The notes: generated by a model from the letters alone, not told the origin. DNA of 64,000 nt from an uncultured Prevotellaceae bacterium (GCA_900318865.1 ONMF01000001.1:186001-250000); one strand, 5' to 3'. Numbered from the stretch's first letter, positions 9,305-18,994 are shown. Program-made: numbers and translations.

Positions 9305-9457
9305 ATGCACATTCAGCCATTGCTCGACTTATAAAGATGAAGGGCAAAACCGGCGCCAAGAATGATTTTCTATTGAATAATGAGTAAAAAATAGTTCACT
9401 TTGGGCATTAAAGTGGTATTTTTTGTGAATAATGCCATGATTTACGCACAAAAATGG

Positions 9458-9465
9458 TAACTTTG
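9458..9465 (+). promoter_or_regulatory. -7 box of the mlaD-like gene promoter
   Basis: TAACTTTG matches TAnnTTTG, 29 bp upstream of the ATG at 9495. Confidence 0.6.
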
Positions 9466-9494
9466 CCTTCAGAATTACTTCAACGATTGATTAC

Positions 9495-10403
9495 ATGAAA
9501 ACGCTTTTCAATAAAAACGTGCTGATTGCGCTCACAGTGATTGTGAGCTTGTGCCTGCTTTATTGGGGCATTGAATATCTTAAAGGAGTGAACCTGTTCA
9601 AGCCGGCCAATTTCTATTACGCCACTTTCGACAACGTGAACGGACTGGTGTCGTCGGCCCCTGTCAATGCCAATGGCTTCCCTGTGGGGCAGGTGAGGGA
9701 AATGGAGTTTGACTATTCCACCAACCGTGTGCGGCTTTTGCTCAGCATGGACAAGGGGTTGCAGATTCCGCAGGGCAGCACCATCACCGTGGTGAGCAGT
9801 CTCACAGGCGCGTCGACACTGGCACTGAATCTGGCCGAGAACGATGTAAAACTCAAAGTGGGCGACGAAATCCCCAGCGTCGCCACTGCCGGACTGATGG
9901 ACAAAGTGGGCAAAAGCATGCTCCCCAAGGTCGACGCCATTCTGCCCAGGGTCGACTCGATTATGGGCAATGTGAACGAGCTCACCGGTAGCCCGGCTCT
10001 GGCAGCGGCAGTGATGAGGCTTGATGCCATCACGGCCGAATTGGCCACCAGCGCCCACCAGTTGTCGCTGCTGATGAACCGTCTGAACAGCGCTATGCCC
10101 GGCGTGATGAACAATGTGGACGGCATCACCACCAATCTAAGCGGTGCGGCGTCGAACCTGAACGCCATTTCCGCCAATGTCAAGGCCATGCCACTCGACT
10201 CGACCATTGCCTCGCTGAATGCCTCGCTGGCCAATGTGCAGCAACTCACCACCAAGCTCAATGGCACCGATTCGAGCCTGGGCCTGCTGCTCAACGACAA
10301 GTCGCTCTATCAAAACGCCGACCATGCAGTGGCAAGCCTCGACTCGCTATTGACCGACATCAAGAAGAATCCCAAGCGCTACATCACCATCAAGGTGTTT
10401 TGA
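9495..10403 (+). CDS. MCE/MlaD-family phospholipid-transport protein
   Basis: This 302-residue protein has one N-terminal membrane anchor (about residues 8-26, NVLIALTVIVSLCLLYWGIEYLKG). A single MCE domain follows (FYYATFDNVNGLVSSAPVNANGFPVGQV and onward, ~30-115). The rest is a long Ala/Asn/Ser-rich helical tail, predicted to be coiled-coil-like. MlaD proteins form hexameric rings that carry lipids between the inner and outer membranes for an ABC transporter. No mlaE or mlaF is in this window, so the gene stands alone here between its own promoter and a strong terminator. Confidence 0.85.
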   Translation: MKTLFNKNVLIALTVIVSLCLLYWGIEYLKGVNLFKPANFYYATFDNVNGLVSSAPVNANGFPVGQVREMEFDYSTNRVRLLLSMDKGLQIPQGSTITVVSSLTGASTLALNLAENDVKLKVGDEIPSVATAGLMDKVGKSMLPKVDAILPRVDSIMGNVNELTGSPALAAAVMRLDAITAELATSAHQLSLLMNRLNSAMPGVMNNVDGITTNLSGAASNLNAISANVKAMPLDSTIASLNASLANVQQLTTKLNGTDSSLGLLLNDKSLYQNADHAVASLDSLLTDIKKNPKRYITIKVF

Positions 10404-10769
10404 CACCCCGAAAATGGGAAACAATAACAACACGAATGCTTATTTGGAACAATTCTAAATAAGCATTTTTTTAAAAACAATTGTTCGGGTTATTGTGCAC
10501 TGAAAAAGCAAAGAAAATCAAACGATTGTGATGAGCTGCAATTTAAAGGAAAACCATAGTGTGAATACGCAATACGCTGATTGATTGAGCATTGATAAAA
10601 GAGTAGCACCCTCGCAACTCCATGTTTCGGCCGAAAGCATTTAAATGGTTGTTTTTCAAATGCATTACAACCGCAATGAAAATTCCAAATTTTTTTGACA
10701 TTTTTTTTAGTAAAAAAATAGTGACAATTTTGTATTGCTAAAATTCGCCGAAAAACCGAAATTTTGACC
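10404..10769. other. Intergenic region mlaD-like to dnaA
   Basis: This 366-bp gap begins with the mlaD terminator (10435-10472). The rest is AT-rich, ending in runs of T and A at 10690-10740. No convincing ORF was found. One near-match to a DnaA box (TGTGAATAC at about 10560) is not enough to call an origin. Confidence 0.5.
10435..10472 (+). terminator. Intrinsic terminator after the mlaD-like gene
   Basis: AATGCTTATTT (10435-10445) pairs perfectly with AAATAAGCATT (10457-10467) across an 11-nt loop, followed by T residues to 10472. Confidence 0.88.
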
Positions 10770-12170
10770 ATGCTCAATAATAATTTGACACTGCAATGGG
10801 AGCGTTGCCTTGAAATCATCAAGGACAATCTGCCGGCCGAGCAATACGATGCTTGGTTCGTACCCATTGTACCCATCAGCTACGAGCACGATGTGCTCAC
10901 GCTGAAGGTGCCGTCGCAGTTCTACATTGAGCAAATCGAAGAGCGATACCTGAATCTGCTCTCGCACACGTTGAAAAGGGCTTTCGGAGAGAAGGTGCAG
11001 CTTGCCTATAAGTTCAATGTGGTGAACAATGCCCCCGACAGCGAGGTGACACTGCGTGAGGACGGGCTGAACACTCGCTTGCGCCACGGCAATCCAGGTG
11101 TCAGCAACCAGCCGGCGGTGAACCCGTTCACCCGGGTGGAGTATGCCGACATCGACCCGCAGCTCAATCCGCGCTACTCATTCGAGAACTATTGCGGAAG
11201 CATGAGCAACAAGCTTGCTGTGAGCATCGGCATGGCCATCGCCTCAAACCTTGACTGCAAGACCTACAACCCGATGTTTATTTTCGGGCCTACGGGTGTG
11301 GGAAAGACACACTTGATTCAGGCCATTGGAATCCGAATCAAGGAGAACAACCCTCGCGCGCGCGTTCTATATTTAACTGCGCGGTTGTTCGAGAACCAGT
11401 ACACCACTGCTGTGAACCAGAACAAGGTGCCCGATTTCATCAATTTCTACCAGAGTATCGATGTGCTGCTGCTCGACGACATCCAGGAGTTTGCCGGAAA
11501 AATCAAGACGCAGAACACTTTCTTCCACATCTTCAACCACCTGCACCAGCACCAAAAACAGCTCATCATGACCAGCGATTGCCCGCCGGCCGACCTCGAC
11601 GGCATGGTGCCCAGGCTCATCTCACGGTTCAAATGGGGCATCACGGTGAAGCTCGACAAGCCCGATTTGGAGCTACGCCGCGAGGTGCTGGCCATGCGAG
11701 CCGCACAAGACGGACTGCCCATCGAGCAAGAAGTGATTGACTACATTGCTGCCAACGTTACCGAAAGTGTGCGAGAACTGGAAGGCATCGTGGTGTCGCT
11801 GCTGGCTCACGCCACCATGCTCGACCGCGACATCACCGTGGACTTGGCACGCAGCGTGATAGCCAACTCGGTGCATATCAACAAGCGGCAGGTGACTTTT
11901 GAGATGATTGCCGAAGTGGTTGCCGACCATTACAATATCGACACCGATCAGCTCTACGGCAAATCGCGCAAGCGCGAGATTTCCGACGCACGCCAGCTGC
12001 TCATGTATTTCGCCAAAAAGGAGACACAGCTGTCGTCGACCAACATCGGTCTGCGATTGGCACGTAATCATGCCACCGTGCTTCATGCATGCAAGCAAAT
12101 CGAGCAACGCCTCTCGGTGGAGAAAGACTTCCGCAATGAAGTGGCCGAAATTGAGGCTGCCTTCCATTGA
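10770..12170 (+). CDS. dnaA: Chromosomal replication initiator DnaA
   Basis: The protein has 466 residues from the ATG at 10770. A TTG two codons upstream is also in frame and is less likely. Domain I is residues ~1-85 (LQWERCLEIIKDNLPAEQYDAWF). A linker with a Pro/Asn-rich stretch leads to the AAA+ domain, with Walker A GPTGVGKT (173-180) and Walker B LLLDDIQEF. The C-terminal DNA-binding helix-turn-helix has RNHATVLHACKQI, the DnaA-box recognition segment. The usual basic residue in the D-H-T-T motif is changed to N-H-A-T, and the overall pattern is kept. It is a single gene flanked by terminators. Confidence 0.97.
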   Translation: MLNNNLTLQWERCLEIIKDNLPAEQYDAWFVPIVPISYEHDVLTLKVPSQFYIEQIEERYLNLLSHTLKRAFGEKVQLAYKFNVVNNAPDSEVTLREDGLNTRLRHGNPGVSNQPAVNPFTRVEYADIDPQLNPRYSFENYCGSMSNKLAVSIGMAIASNLDCKTYNPMFIFGPTGVGKTHLIQAIGIRIKENNPRARVLYLTARLFENQYTTAVNQNKVPDFINFYQSIDVLLLDDIQEFAGKIKTQNTFFHIFNHLHQHQKQLIMTSDCPPADLDGMVPRLISRFKWGITVKLDKPDLELRREVLAMRAAQDGLPIEQEVIDYIAANVTESVRELEGIVVSLLAHATMLDRDITVDLARSVIANSVHINKRQVTFEMIAEVVADHYNIDTDQLYGKSRKREISDARQLLMYFAKKETQLSSTNIGLRLARNHATVLHACKQIEQRLSVEKDFRNEVAEIEAAFH

Positions 12171-12204
12171 AAACGCTGAACCGTTTTGCCGCCAATGCCG
12201 ATTT

Positions 12205-12238
12205 CCTCAGCCTCGCCACAGGGGCATGAGGTTTTTTT
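12205..12238 (+). terminator. Intrinsic terminator after dnaA
   Basis: CCTCAGCCTC pairs with GGGGC-A-TGAGG (one G-T pair, one bulged A) over a 6-nt loop, followed by seven T residues. Confidence 0.82.
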
Positions 12239-12441
12239 GTGAATTTTCTCCCGATGTGATTTTTGCCGAGTCTTGAAAATAGATTGAAAATCAGCTTCTC
12301 TTTTCTATGCAAATTGACAACTTTGGAAAACTTTTTCAAATCAACCCATCGCTAAAACGCTGATTATCAGACGAGCGATTATATGTTTTGAAAAACTTCA
12401 TAAAGTTATTAACAACCTCTTGTTTTCTCATTTTGTTTTTG

Positions 12442-12449
12442 TAAATTTG
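12442..12449 (+). promoter_or_regulatory. -7 box of the nrdJ promoter
   Basis: TAAATTTG, with a TTGT about 20 nt upstream, lies 66 bp before the GTG start of nrdJ. Confidence 0.5.
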
Positions 12450-12514
12450 CATGGCGTTAACAAAACCATTCAACCAAGCGTAACACAACTTATCACACTA
12501 TAAAAATCTATATC

Positions 12515-15067
12515 GTGGACAAAAAAACTACCTACACCTACCAGGATGCCTACGAAGCTACGCTGAAATACTTCGATGGCGATGAGTTGGCGGCAAGAGT
12601 ATGGGCCAGCAAATATGCCCTGAAAGATTCTTTCGGCCATCTCTACGAATTGACCCCCGACGACATGCACCACCGCATTGCCGGCGAGATTGCCAGGATT
12701 GAGAAAAAGTATCCCAACCCCATGAGCGAGGAGAAAATCTTCGAGCTGATGAGCCATTTCCGTTACATCGTGCCGCAAGGTAGCCCCATGGCCGGCATTG
12801 GCAACAACTTCCAGGTGGGGTCGCTGTCGAACTGCTTCGTCATCGGCCTTGACGGTGAGCCCGACAGTTACGGAGGCATCATCAAAATCGACGAGGAGCA
12901 AGTGCAGCTCATGAAACGCCGCGGCGGGGTGGGGCACGACTTGTCGCACATCAGGCCCAAAGGCTCGCCCGTGAAAAACTCGGCCCTGACCTCGACCGGA
13001 CTGGTACCCTTCATGGAGCGTTACAGCAACTCCACCCGCGAGGTGGCACAGGATGGCCGCCGCGGTGCGCTGATGCTCACGGTGAGCATCAAGCACCCCG
13101 ACAGCGAGTCGTTCATCGATGCCAAGATGACCGAAGGCAAGGTCACCGGGGCCAACGTGAGCGTGCGCATCGACGACGACTTCATGCAGGCCGCCGTCGA
13201 GGGAAAGGAGTACACGCAGCAGTATCCCGTCACCGGCGACAAACCCGTTTATCAAAAGCAGGTGGATGCCGCCAAACTGTGGGCGAAAATCATCCACAAT
13301 GCATGGAAGAGCGCCGAGCCGGGCGTGCTGTTTTGGGACACCATCATCCGCGAGTCGGTGCCCGACTGCTACGCCGACCTGGGCTTCCGCACCATTTCCA
13401 CCAACCCTTGCGGCGAGATTCCTCTGTGTCCCTATGACAGCTGCCGCCTCATTGCCATCAACCTCTACAGCTATGTGGAGAACCCCTTCACACCCGAGGC
13501 GCGCTTCAACTACGACCTCTTTGCCGAGCATGTGGGTTACGCCCAGCGCATGATGGATGACATCATCGACCTGGAAATGGAGAAAATCAACAAGATTATT
13601 GACAAGATTGCCTCCGACCCCGAAACGGCCGAGGTGAAGCAGACCGAGCTGAACCTGTGGAACAAAATCCGCACCAAGACCCTGAAAGGCCGCCGCACCG
13701 GCGTGGGCACCACTGCCGAGGGCGACATGGTGGCTGCCATGGGACTGCGCTACGGCACCGACGAGGCCACCGATTTTTCGGTGAGCGTGCACCGCGCCTT
13801 GGCGCTGGCCGCCTACCGCTCTTCGGTCAACATGGCCAGCGAGCGTGGAGCGTTCGAGATTTTCGATGCCGAGCGCGAGAAGAACAACCCCTTCATCAAC
13901 CGCCTGCGTGAAGCCGACCCCGAGCTCTATGAGCTGATGGTGAAACACGGCCGCCGCAACATCGCCTGCCTCACCATCGCTCCCACCGGCACCACCAGCC
14001 TGCTCACGCAGACCACCTCGGGCATCGAGCCGGTGTTCCTGCCGGTGTACAAGCGCCGCCGCAAGGTGAATCCCAGCGACAAGGACGTACACGTGGACTT
14101 TGTGGATGAGAATGGCGACTCGTTCGAGGAGTACATTGTCTACCACCACAAGTTCATCACCTGGATGAAAACCAACGGCATCGAGGTGCGCAACGACTAC
14201 ACCCAGGAGCAAATCAACGACCTGGTGGCACGCTCGCCCTATTACAAGGCCACGAGCAACGATGTGGACTGGGTGAACAAGGTGCGCATGCAGGGAAGCG
14301 TCCAGAAATGGGTGGACCACAGCATCAGCGTCACCATCAACCTGCCCAACGACATCAGCGAGGAAATGGTGGGCAAACTCTACGTGGAGGCATGGCGCAG
14401 CGGCTGCAAGGGCTGCACCGTCTATCGCGACGGGTCGCGTGCCGGCGTGCTGGTGTCGCTCACCAAGGACGACAAGAAGAAAAAACAAGAAAAAGAGAAG
14501 TACATGGCCGAGGAAGAGCACATCCTCAAGCGCCCCATCGAGCTCGAGGCCGACGTGGTGCGCTTTCAGAACAACAAGGACAAGTGGATTGCTTTCATCG
14601 GGCTTATCGACGGACGCCCCTACGAGATTTTCACCGGTATCGCCGACGATGAGGAAGGCATCTTCTGCCCCAAGTCGGTGAGCAAGGGAAAAATCATCAA
14701 GGCCATCGACCCCAACGGTGTGAAGCGCTACGACTTCCAGTTCATCAACAAGCGCGGCTTCAAGACCACCATCGAGGGACTGAGCGAGAAGTTCAACCCC
14801 GAGTTCTGGAACTACGCCAAGCTCATCTCGGGCGTGCTGCGCTACGGCATGCCCATCGAGCAGGTGCTGAAGCTCGTAAGCTCGCTTGAACTCGACAACC
14901 AGTCCATCAACACCTGGAAAATGGGCGTGGAGCGAGCACTGAAAAAGTACCTGCCCAACGGCACCAAGGCCAACGGCCAGAAGTGCCCCAACTGCGGCCA
15001 GGAGACCCTCGTCTATCAAGAGGGTTGCCTCATCTGCACCAACTGCGGCACCTCGCGCTGCGGCTGA
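12515..15067 (+). CDS. nrdJ: Adenosylcobalamin-dependent (class II) ribonucleoside reductase
   Basis: The protein has 850 residues and a GTG start (DKKTTYTYQDAYEATLKYF). It reduces ribonucleotides to deoxyribonucleotides with a B12-derived radical, so oxygen is neither needed nor harmful. Visible landmarks are GSLSNCFVIG (Cys107, one of the redox pair), NPCGEIPLCPYDSCRLIAINL (radical-cysteine loop near residue 300) and the phosphate loop APTGTTSLLTQTTSGIEP. The C-terminal zinc-ribbon-like tail CPNCG...CTNCGTSRCG is typical of NrdJ proteins and carries electron-shuttling cysteines. GC content and codon use look richer than in flanking spacers, as for a highly expressed gene. No NrdR box was recognised. 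Confidence 0.94.
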   Translation: MDKKTTYTYQDAYEATLKYFDGDELAARVWASKYALKDSFGHLYELTPDDMHHRIAGEIARIEKKYPNPMSEEKIFELMSHFRYIVPQGSPMAGIGNNFQVGSLSNCFVIGLDGEPDSYGGIIKIDEEQVQLMKRRGGVGHDLSHIRPKGSPVKNSALTSTGLVPFMERYSNSTREVAQDGRRGALMLTVSIKHPDSESFIDAKMTEGKVTGANVSVRIDDDFMQAAVEGKEYTQQYPVTGDKPVYQKQVDAAKLWAKIIHNAWKSAEPGVLFWDTIIRESVPDCYADLGFRTISTNPCGEIPLCPYDSCRLIAINLYSYVENPFTPEARFNYDLFAEHVGYAQRMMDDIIDLEMEKINKIIDKIASDPETAEVKQTELNLWNKIRTKTLKGRRTGVGTTAEGDMVAAMGLRYGTDEATDFSVSVHRALALAAYRSSVNMASERGAFEIFDAEREKNNPFINRLREADPELYELMVKHGRRNIACLTIAPTGTTSLLTQTTSGIEPVFLPVYKRRRKVNPSDKDVHVDFVDENGDSFEEYIVYHHKFITWMKTNGIEVRNDYTQEQINDLVARSPYYKATSNDVDWVNKVRMQGSVQKWVDHSISVTINLPNDISEEMVGKLYVEAWRSGCKGCTVYRDGSRAGVLVSLTKDDKKKKQEKEKYMAEEEHILKRPIELEADVVRFQNNKDKWIAFIGLIDGRPYEIFTGIADDEEGIFCPKSVSKGKIIKAIDPNGVKRYDFQFINKRGFKTTIEGLSEKFNPEFWNYAKLISGVLRYGMPIEQVLKLVSSLELDNQSINTWKMGVERALKKYLPNGTKANGQKCPNCGQETLVYQEGCLICTNCGTSRCG

Positions 15068-15089
15068 TGCACCGAAACCATGATAATAT

Positions 15090-15125
15090 GGGGATTCTTG
15101 CTGAGTGCGGGAATCCCCTTTTTTT
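15090..15125 (+). terminator. Intrinsic terminator after nrdJ
   Basis: GGGGATTC (15090-15097) pairs with GAATCCCC (15111-15118), followed by seven T residues. Confidence 0.9.
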
Positions 15126-15146
15126 ATGACTGGGGCTTTCAAACAA

Positions 15147-15180
15147 GGCGGGCACCTTGCGTATTTGCAAGATGCCCGCC
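15147..15180 (-). terminator. Hairpin terminator after the amidase gene
   Basis: GGCGGGCA-C-CTTGC pairs with GCAAG-A-TGCCCGCC over a 6-nt loop, a 13-bp stem with one mismatch. It lies 33 bp past the minus-strand amidase stop. The following U-tract is poor (TTGTTTG). Confidence 0.75.
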
Positions 15181-15212
15181 TGTTCATTGGGTCGAAAAGG
15201 GATGACGCTCGA

Positions 15213-18140
15213 TTAGCGCACCACCTTGACGACTTGGGTGGTGCCGTCGTTCATGGTCACAACCTTGAGATTGACACCGGTGAAGGGAGCGGCGCTCACT
15301 TGGCCAGCCATGTTCACATAGCGCACAGCGGCCACGTCGCTCACATTGAATTCCTCCACACCGGTGATGTTGTTACGCACCACGACGAGCTTCATTTCGT
15401 CGGCATTGACGATGCGGCGGGGTCCACCGCTTGGCGTAGCGGCTTTCACAATGCGCAGGGTGTAGTTGCCGGCCACAGGCAGCAGGAAGTCCTCGCCGGG
15501 GATGGCAAGCGACAGCTCGGTGGCGTTCTCAATCTGCTCCTCGGTGATGACAAAGTCGCCTTCCGACACGCCACCAATCCAAGTCCATTCGCTCTCGTCG
15601 GCCTTGGCCGGAGTGATAATCTTGAATTTGGCATTAGCCTCAAAGTTATCGGTCACCTCCAGGTTGCCGTTCTCGTCGGCAATAAAGTCCTTGCGACCCT
15701 GTCCTTCCATCTGATTCCAATCGTTGAAGGTTCCCACCAAGTAATAGGGTGCTTGAGGCTCTTCGAGAGGAATGTCGTCGATTGATGCCGTCTGCTCGGC
15801 CGTTTCGTCGTACTTGACGTACTTGTAGTCGTCGAAGAGGATGTCGCCTTCCCATGCTTGCAGGGGCACGATGTTGCCATCGTCATCCATACCGTCGTTA
15901 TCGATGATTTCTTCCTGCTCATCGAGCGACTGGGTGTGACGGACGTAGAAAGCGTCGTAACGCCAAGTCTCGGTGGGACCCATTGGGCCTTCACCGGTGA
16001 GGTGCAGCACATTGTCACCCGAGTTGCTGATGTCCCATGCCATCACATCCCATCCACGGAAGTTGAGTTCCATTTCCGGGTTGCGGACGATGCCCGCACT
16101 GCTGGCGCGCACACCATGTGAAATCAAGTTGTTCGAGCCATCGCCATAGACAGCTGCCTGAAGGACGTAGCCAATGTACTTCGAAAGGAAGCCCGATTGA
16201 GCATAATTTCTGTACTCACGAATCAGCCAAGAAGTGGCTTCATCGTCCCACTGATAGCGAATGTGAGCCGTATTGCCCACATCGGCGCGGCTGTGGATGT
16301 TGGACAGCTCAAAGTAGCATTCGCCCTCGGTTTTACCGGTCTTGTCGGTAGTACCCACGGTAGAGCCCGAGCCTTCGGTATCCCACCAGTGACCCAACAC
16401 AATGCCTTGCTCGGCATCATCCATGTTCTGCGAGTCAAGAATCGGACGGTATTCGCTCAAGAAGCGGAATTCATAAGGCTCGCTCACATTGCCCACCAGG
16501 TCCTCAAATCCACCGGCCACGGTCACCTTGTAGCACTTGTCGCGCTGCAGGTCGGCGCTGGGATAGAGGTGCAGCACCGAAGCCTCGTTAACCACGGCGT
16601 GGGTGATGGTTCCATCCACCTTGTTGCCGTCGGCATCCATCAGCACGATGGCATCGGCAGCATCGTCCTCGTTCCACACAAGTTCCTCGTTGAACTCAAC
16701 GCGGATGGGCGGACGCATGGTGTAGAGCATCGTCTTGCCATCGGCAGGCGTGGTGCTCTTGACATAAGGATTGACCACGTCGGCCTCCATAGTCGCAAAC
16801 TGGAACACATAGTCGCCGCCTTCCTGTCCGTCGTTGTTACCGTCGAGGAATTGCTGTGTCTGGCTGTTCTTGGCGATGGTGCCGTCGATGCGCAGGGTGT
16901 AGAGCCACTCGTCGCGCAGCTGCGAGATGTCGATGCGCAGGGTGTAGTCGTTGTCCCACGACAGAGCCACCTGGCCGTTGTCGCTCATGCTGAATGCCTG
17001 CTCCACGGTGGCGCGGTCCATATTACGCGAGAAAGTGAGCACAATGGGCTTGCGGGTGTTCACGTTGTCGGGGTCAGCCACGTTGTTGGCCGAAACAACT
17101 GCCGGATTGTTCGAGGTGAGCTCGATGTTGGCCCACGTCACATTGTCGCCAGAGAGGCCCTGCGGGTCGCTGTTCAGGGTCACCGTTTGCGAGGCCGAGG
17201 TGTAACCCGGGCATGAGTAGGTCACCTCATAGGTTCCGCCGGGTGTGAGTCCCTCATAGAGGAAGAATCCGTTGTGAACCATGTCGGGGTTCTTGGTGTA
17301 TTTGCTGAAGAGGCTCTCATAGGTGTCGGTGACAATCTCTTTGCCGTCGACGGTAACCGTGACGCCATTGATGGGCTGCTGGTTCTCACTGTTTTTGATG
17401 ACACCGGCCAGCATCACCTTTTCGGGACGCGCAAGTCCGCGATACTCCATGATGGAGCGGAACGTGCCGAATGCCTCCAGGCGCTTGTAGCTCACGTTCA
17501 TGTTGAGCGATTGCTGCATGGGCAGGGTGTGGTAGCCACCCTCGCTGAGCAGTGAGGCCATGTTCGACTCGCGGTTCACCGACAGGTAGGGATACTGATT
17601 GTCATGAGTTTCCACATCGCCATTGTAGAACACACGGTCGTAGTAGTTGCCGCGTGTGCCCGTGTCGTACATCACGCCCGTGAGGTTGGGACACAGGATA
17701 TCGCCGTAGGCCTTACCTCCGTGAGGCGTTTTCTCGATGTACTCGCCGTTCTTTTTCCATCCACCGAAGAGGAACACCGTGGTGTTACGCGGCGGGTCGC
17801 CGGCATCGCTGTGAATGGAATAGAAGAAGTCGGCTCCCCAGGCGTTGGCCAGGTCGGAGCGCTCCTGCAAGCCCACGACGGTGTTTTGGTCCTCGCGGGT
17901 CATCTTGATGAGTTCGGGCGTTGCTGTGGTGTATTCAAAAAGGTACTCGCGCGTGGCAAGTCCCACAGCCAGCACTTTTTCGGCCTCGCTGTAGCCATAG
18001 AGGCCTTGGTTTTCGCGTCCGGAGTGTCCCGGGTCGATCCAGAGCTTGAAATCACCCCAATCCTGTTTTTCCTGGGCATTGGTGCCCATAGCCATGCAGC
18101 CGAGTGCGGCCACGATGATGAATTTAGACAGATTTTTCAT
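15213..18140 (-). CDS. Secreted N-acetylmuramoyl-L-alanine amidase, multidomain, probable T9SS substrate
   Basis: The protein has 975 residues. A signal peptide (1-22, ending TNAQ) is followed by an Amidase_3 domain. Zinc and catalytic candidates are His39 (WIDPGHSG), the histidine in FYSIHSDAG, and the glutamate in SLLSEGGYH. Next come a CarboxypepD-like or Ig-like stretch, SbsA-type Ig-like domains (KPIVLTFSRNMDRATVEQAF; PPIRVEFNEELVW), a beta-sandwich region around 620-760, and a starch-binding-like E-set module (PYYLVGTFNDWNQMEG). The last ~70 residues (VRYVNMAGQV...GTTQVVKVV) resemble a type IX secretion sorting domain. It would cleave the amide between MurNAc and the stem peptide, at the cell surface or outside the cell. 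The start lies 5 bp after the TolB-like gene. Confidence 0.82.
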   Translation of the reverse strand: MKNLSKFIIVAALGCMAMGTNAQEKQDWGDFKLWIDPGHSGRENQGLYGYSEAEKVLAVGLATREYLFEYTTATPELIKMTREDQNTVVGLQERSDLANAWGADFFYSIHSDAGDPPRNTTVFLFGGWKKNGEYIEKTPHGGKAYGDILCPNLTGVMYDTGTRGNYYDRVFYNGDVETHDNQYPYLSVNRESNMASLLSEGGYHTLPMQQSLNMNVSYKRLEAFGTFRSIMEYRGLARPEKVMLAGVIKNSENQQPINGVTVTVDGKEIVTDTYESLFSKYTKNPDMVHNGFFLYEGLTPGGTYEVTYSCPGYTSASQTVTLNSDPQGLSGDNVTWANIELTSNNPAVVSANNVADPDNVNTRKPIVLTFSRNMDRATVEQAFSMSDNGQVALSWDNDYTLRIDISQLRDEWLYTLRIDGTIAKNSQTQQFLDGNNDGQEGGDYVFQFATMEADVVNPYVKSTTPADGKTMLYTMRPPIRVEFNEELVWNEDDAADAIVLMDADGNKVDGTITHAVVNEASVLHLYPSADLQRDKCYKVTVAGGFEDLVGNVSEPYEFRFLSEYRPILDSQNMDDAEQGIVLGHWWDTEGSGSTVGTTDKTGKTEGECYFELSNIHSRADVGNTAHIRYQWDDEATSWLIREYRNYAQSGFLSKYIGYVLQAAVYGDGSNNLISHGVRASSAGIVRNPEMELNFRGWDVMAWDISNSGDNVLHLTGEGPMGPTETWRYDAFYVRHTQSLDEQEEIIDNDGMDDDGNIVPLQAWEGDILFDDYKYVKYDETAEQTASIDDIPLEEPQAPYYLVGTFNDWNQMEGQGRKDFIADENGNLEVTDNFEANAKFKIITPAKADESEWTWIGGVSEGDFVITEEQIENATELSLAIPGEDFLLPVAGNYTLRIVKAATPSGGPRRIVNADEMKLVVVRNNITGVEEFNVSDVAAVRYVNMAGQVSAAPFTGVNLKVVTMNDGTTQVVKVVR

Positions 18141-18145
18141 GGTCG

Positions 18146-18994
18146 TCAGAATTTAAGGTCAATTAAATAAATGCATCCATCCACATCGTTGCCGAAAGCA
18201 ACCTTCTTTCCGTCGGGCGACACGGCCAGCGACGTGGGAATTGCCTGGGTGCCGGGGGTGATGTTGAGCTGAGCCGAGTTCTCGGTGCTCACATAGTACA
18301 GGTCACCGGCAGTGAAGGTGTGGCCATTGTCCTCGAGGCGAGTGACGACAAGCGCCTTGCCGTCGGGCATCCATGCGGGGCGGGCACCGGCGCAGATGCG
18401 CTTGAGTGCCGTGCCGTCGGTGTTGATCACGAAGATTCCCTTGCCGGCAATCTGGAAGGCAATTTGCTTCTCGTCGGGCGACAAGGCGGGGTTGATGACG
18501 CCTTGACCGGCATACTGGTTGAGGGCGGGAATGCGCTCGCTGGCATGCAACGGGTCGTCGACCATGATGCTGAGCAGCGATTGCTGGCCGTGGCGCATCA
18601 CGCGTGAGCGTTTCACCTCGCGTGCGGCAGGCTGCAAAACGCGTGCCACGCCGGTGGCCACGTTCACACTCTCCACGCGCGTCATGCGGCGCTGATCGAC
18701 TGTTACATAGGGTGTGGAAGTGATGCTGCCGGCATCATTCCACTGCATTTTGTAACCAGCGCCCTGGGCGTTGCTCACTTGGCGAAGGCCGGTGCCGTCG
18801 GCATTGGCCACCCAGATGCCGCTGTAGTTATCACCTGTGACGGCAATCATGGTGCCATCGGGTGACCACACGGGAGCCATCAGGCTCTCGGAAGATTTGA
18901 TGAGCAGCTGCGGCTCGCTCACTGAGACCGGCTGTGCCATCATGCTTCCACAACACAGCAATAATGCTGCCGAAAGTAGAAATTTACTTTTCAT
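18146..18994 (-). CDS. Secreted TolB-like beta-propeller protein (PD40 repeats)
   Basis: This 282-residue protein has a signal peptide (about 1-21, ...CCGSMMAQ) and several PD40/TolB blades. Examples are APVWSPDGTMIAVTGDNYSGIWVANADGTGLRQVS, NPALSPDEKQIAFQIAGKGIFVINTDGTALKRIC and TSLAVSPDGKKVAFGNDVDGCIYLIDL. It is shorter than TolB (about 430) and lacks the TolB N-terminal domain. It probably serves as a periplasmic binding or scaffold protein. The amidase gene follows after only 5 bp, so the two are almost certainly co-expressed and may act together on the cell envelope. Confidence 0.78.
   Translation of the reverse strand: MKSKFLLSAALLLCCGSMMAQPVSVSEPQLLIKSSESLMAPVWSPDGTMIAVTGDNYSGIWVANADGTGLRQVSNAQGAGYKMQWNDAGSITSTPYVTVDQRRMTRVESVNVATGVARVLQPAAREVKRSRVMRHGQQSLLSIMVDDPLHASERIPALNQYAGQGVINPALSPDEKQIAFQIAGKGIFVINTDGTALKRICAGARPAWMPDGKALVVTRLEDNGHTFTAGDLYYVSTENSAQLNITPGTQAIPTSLAVSPDGKKVAFGNDVDGCIYLIDLKF

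Larger units (their letters stand above)
12171..12514. other. Intergenic region dnaA to nrdJ
   Basis: This 344-bp gap holds the dnaA terminator and the nrdJ promoter box. Between them is AT-rich sequence with no ORF. No cobalamin riboswitch was recognised, although nrdJ is B12-dependent. Confidence 0.5.

Noticed and set aside
10404..10769. Possible replication origin beside dnaA
   Set aside because: The gap is AT-rich and next to dnaA, but no cluster of DnaA boxes was found, only one near-match at about 10560. GC skew could not be computed here.
12171..12514. Cobalamin riboswitch or NrdR site upstream of nrdJ
   Set aside because: No B12-box-like core and no NrdR palindrome could be recognised in the gap.
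12470..15187. 905-codon open frame antisense to nrdJ
   Set aside because: It is a shadow of a GC-rich gene: rich in His, Val, Leu and Gly, with no domain, and exactly opposite the well-conserved nrdJ.
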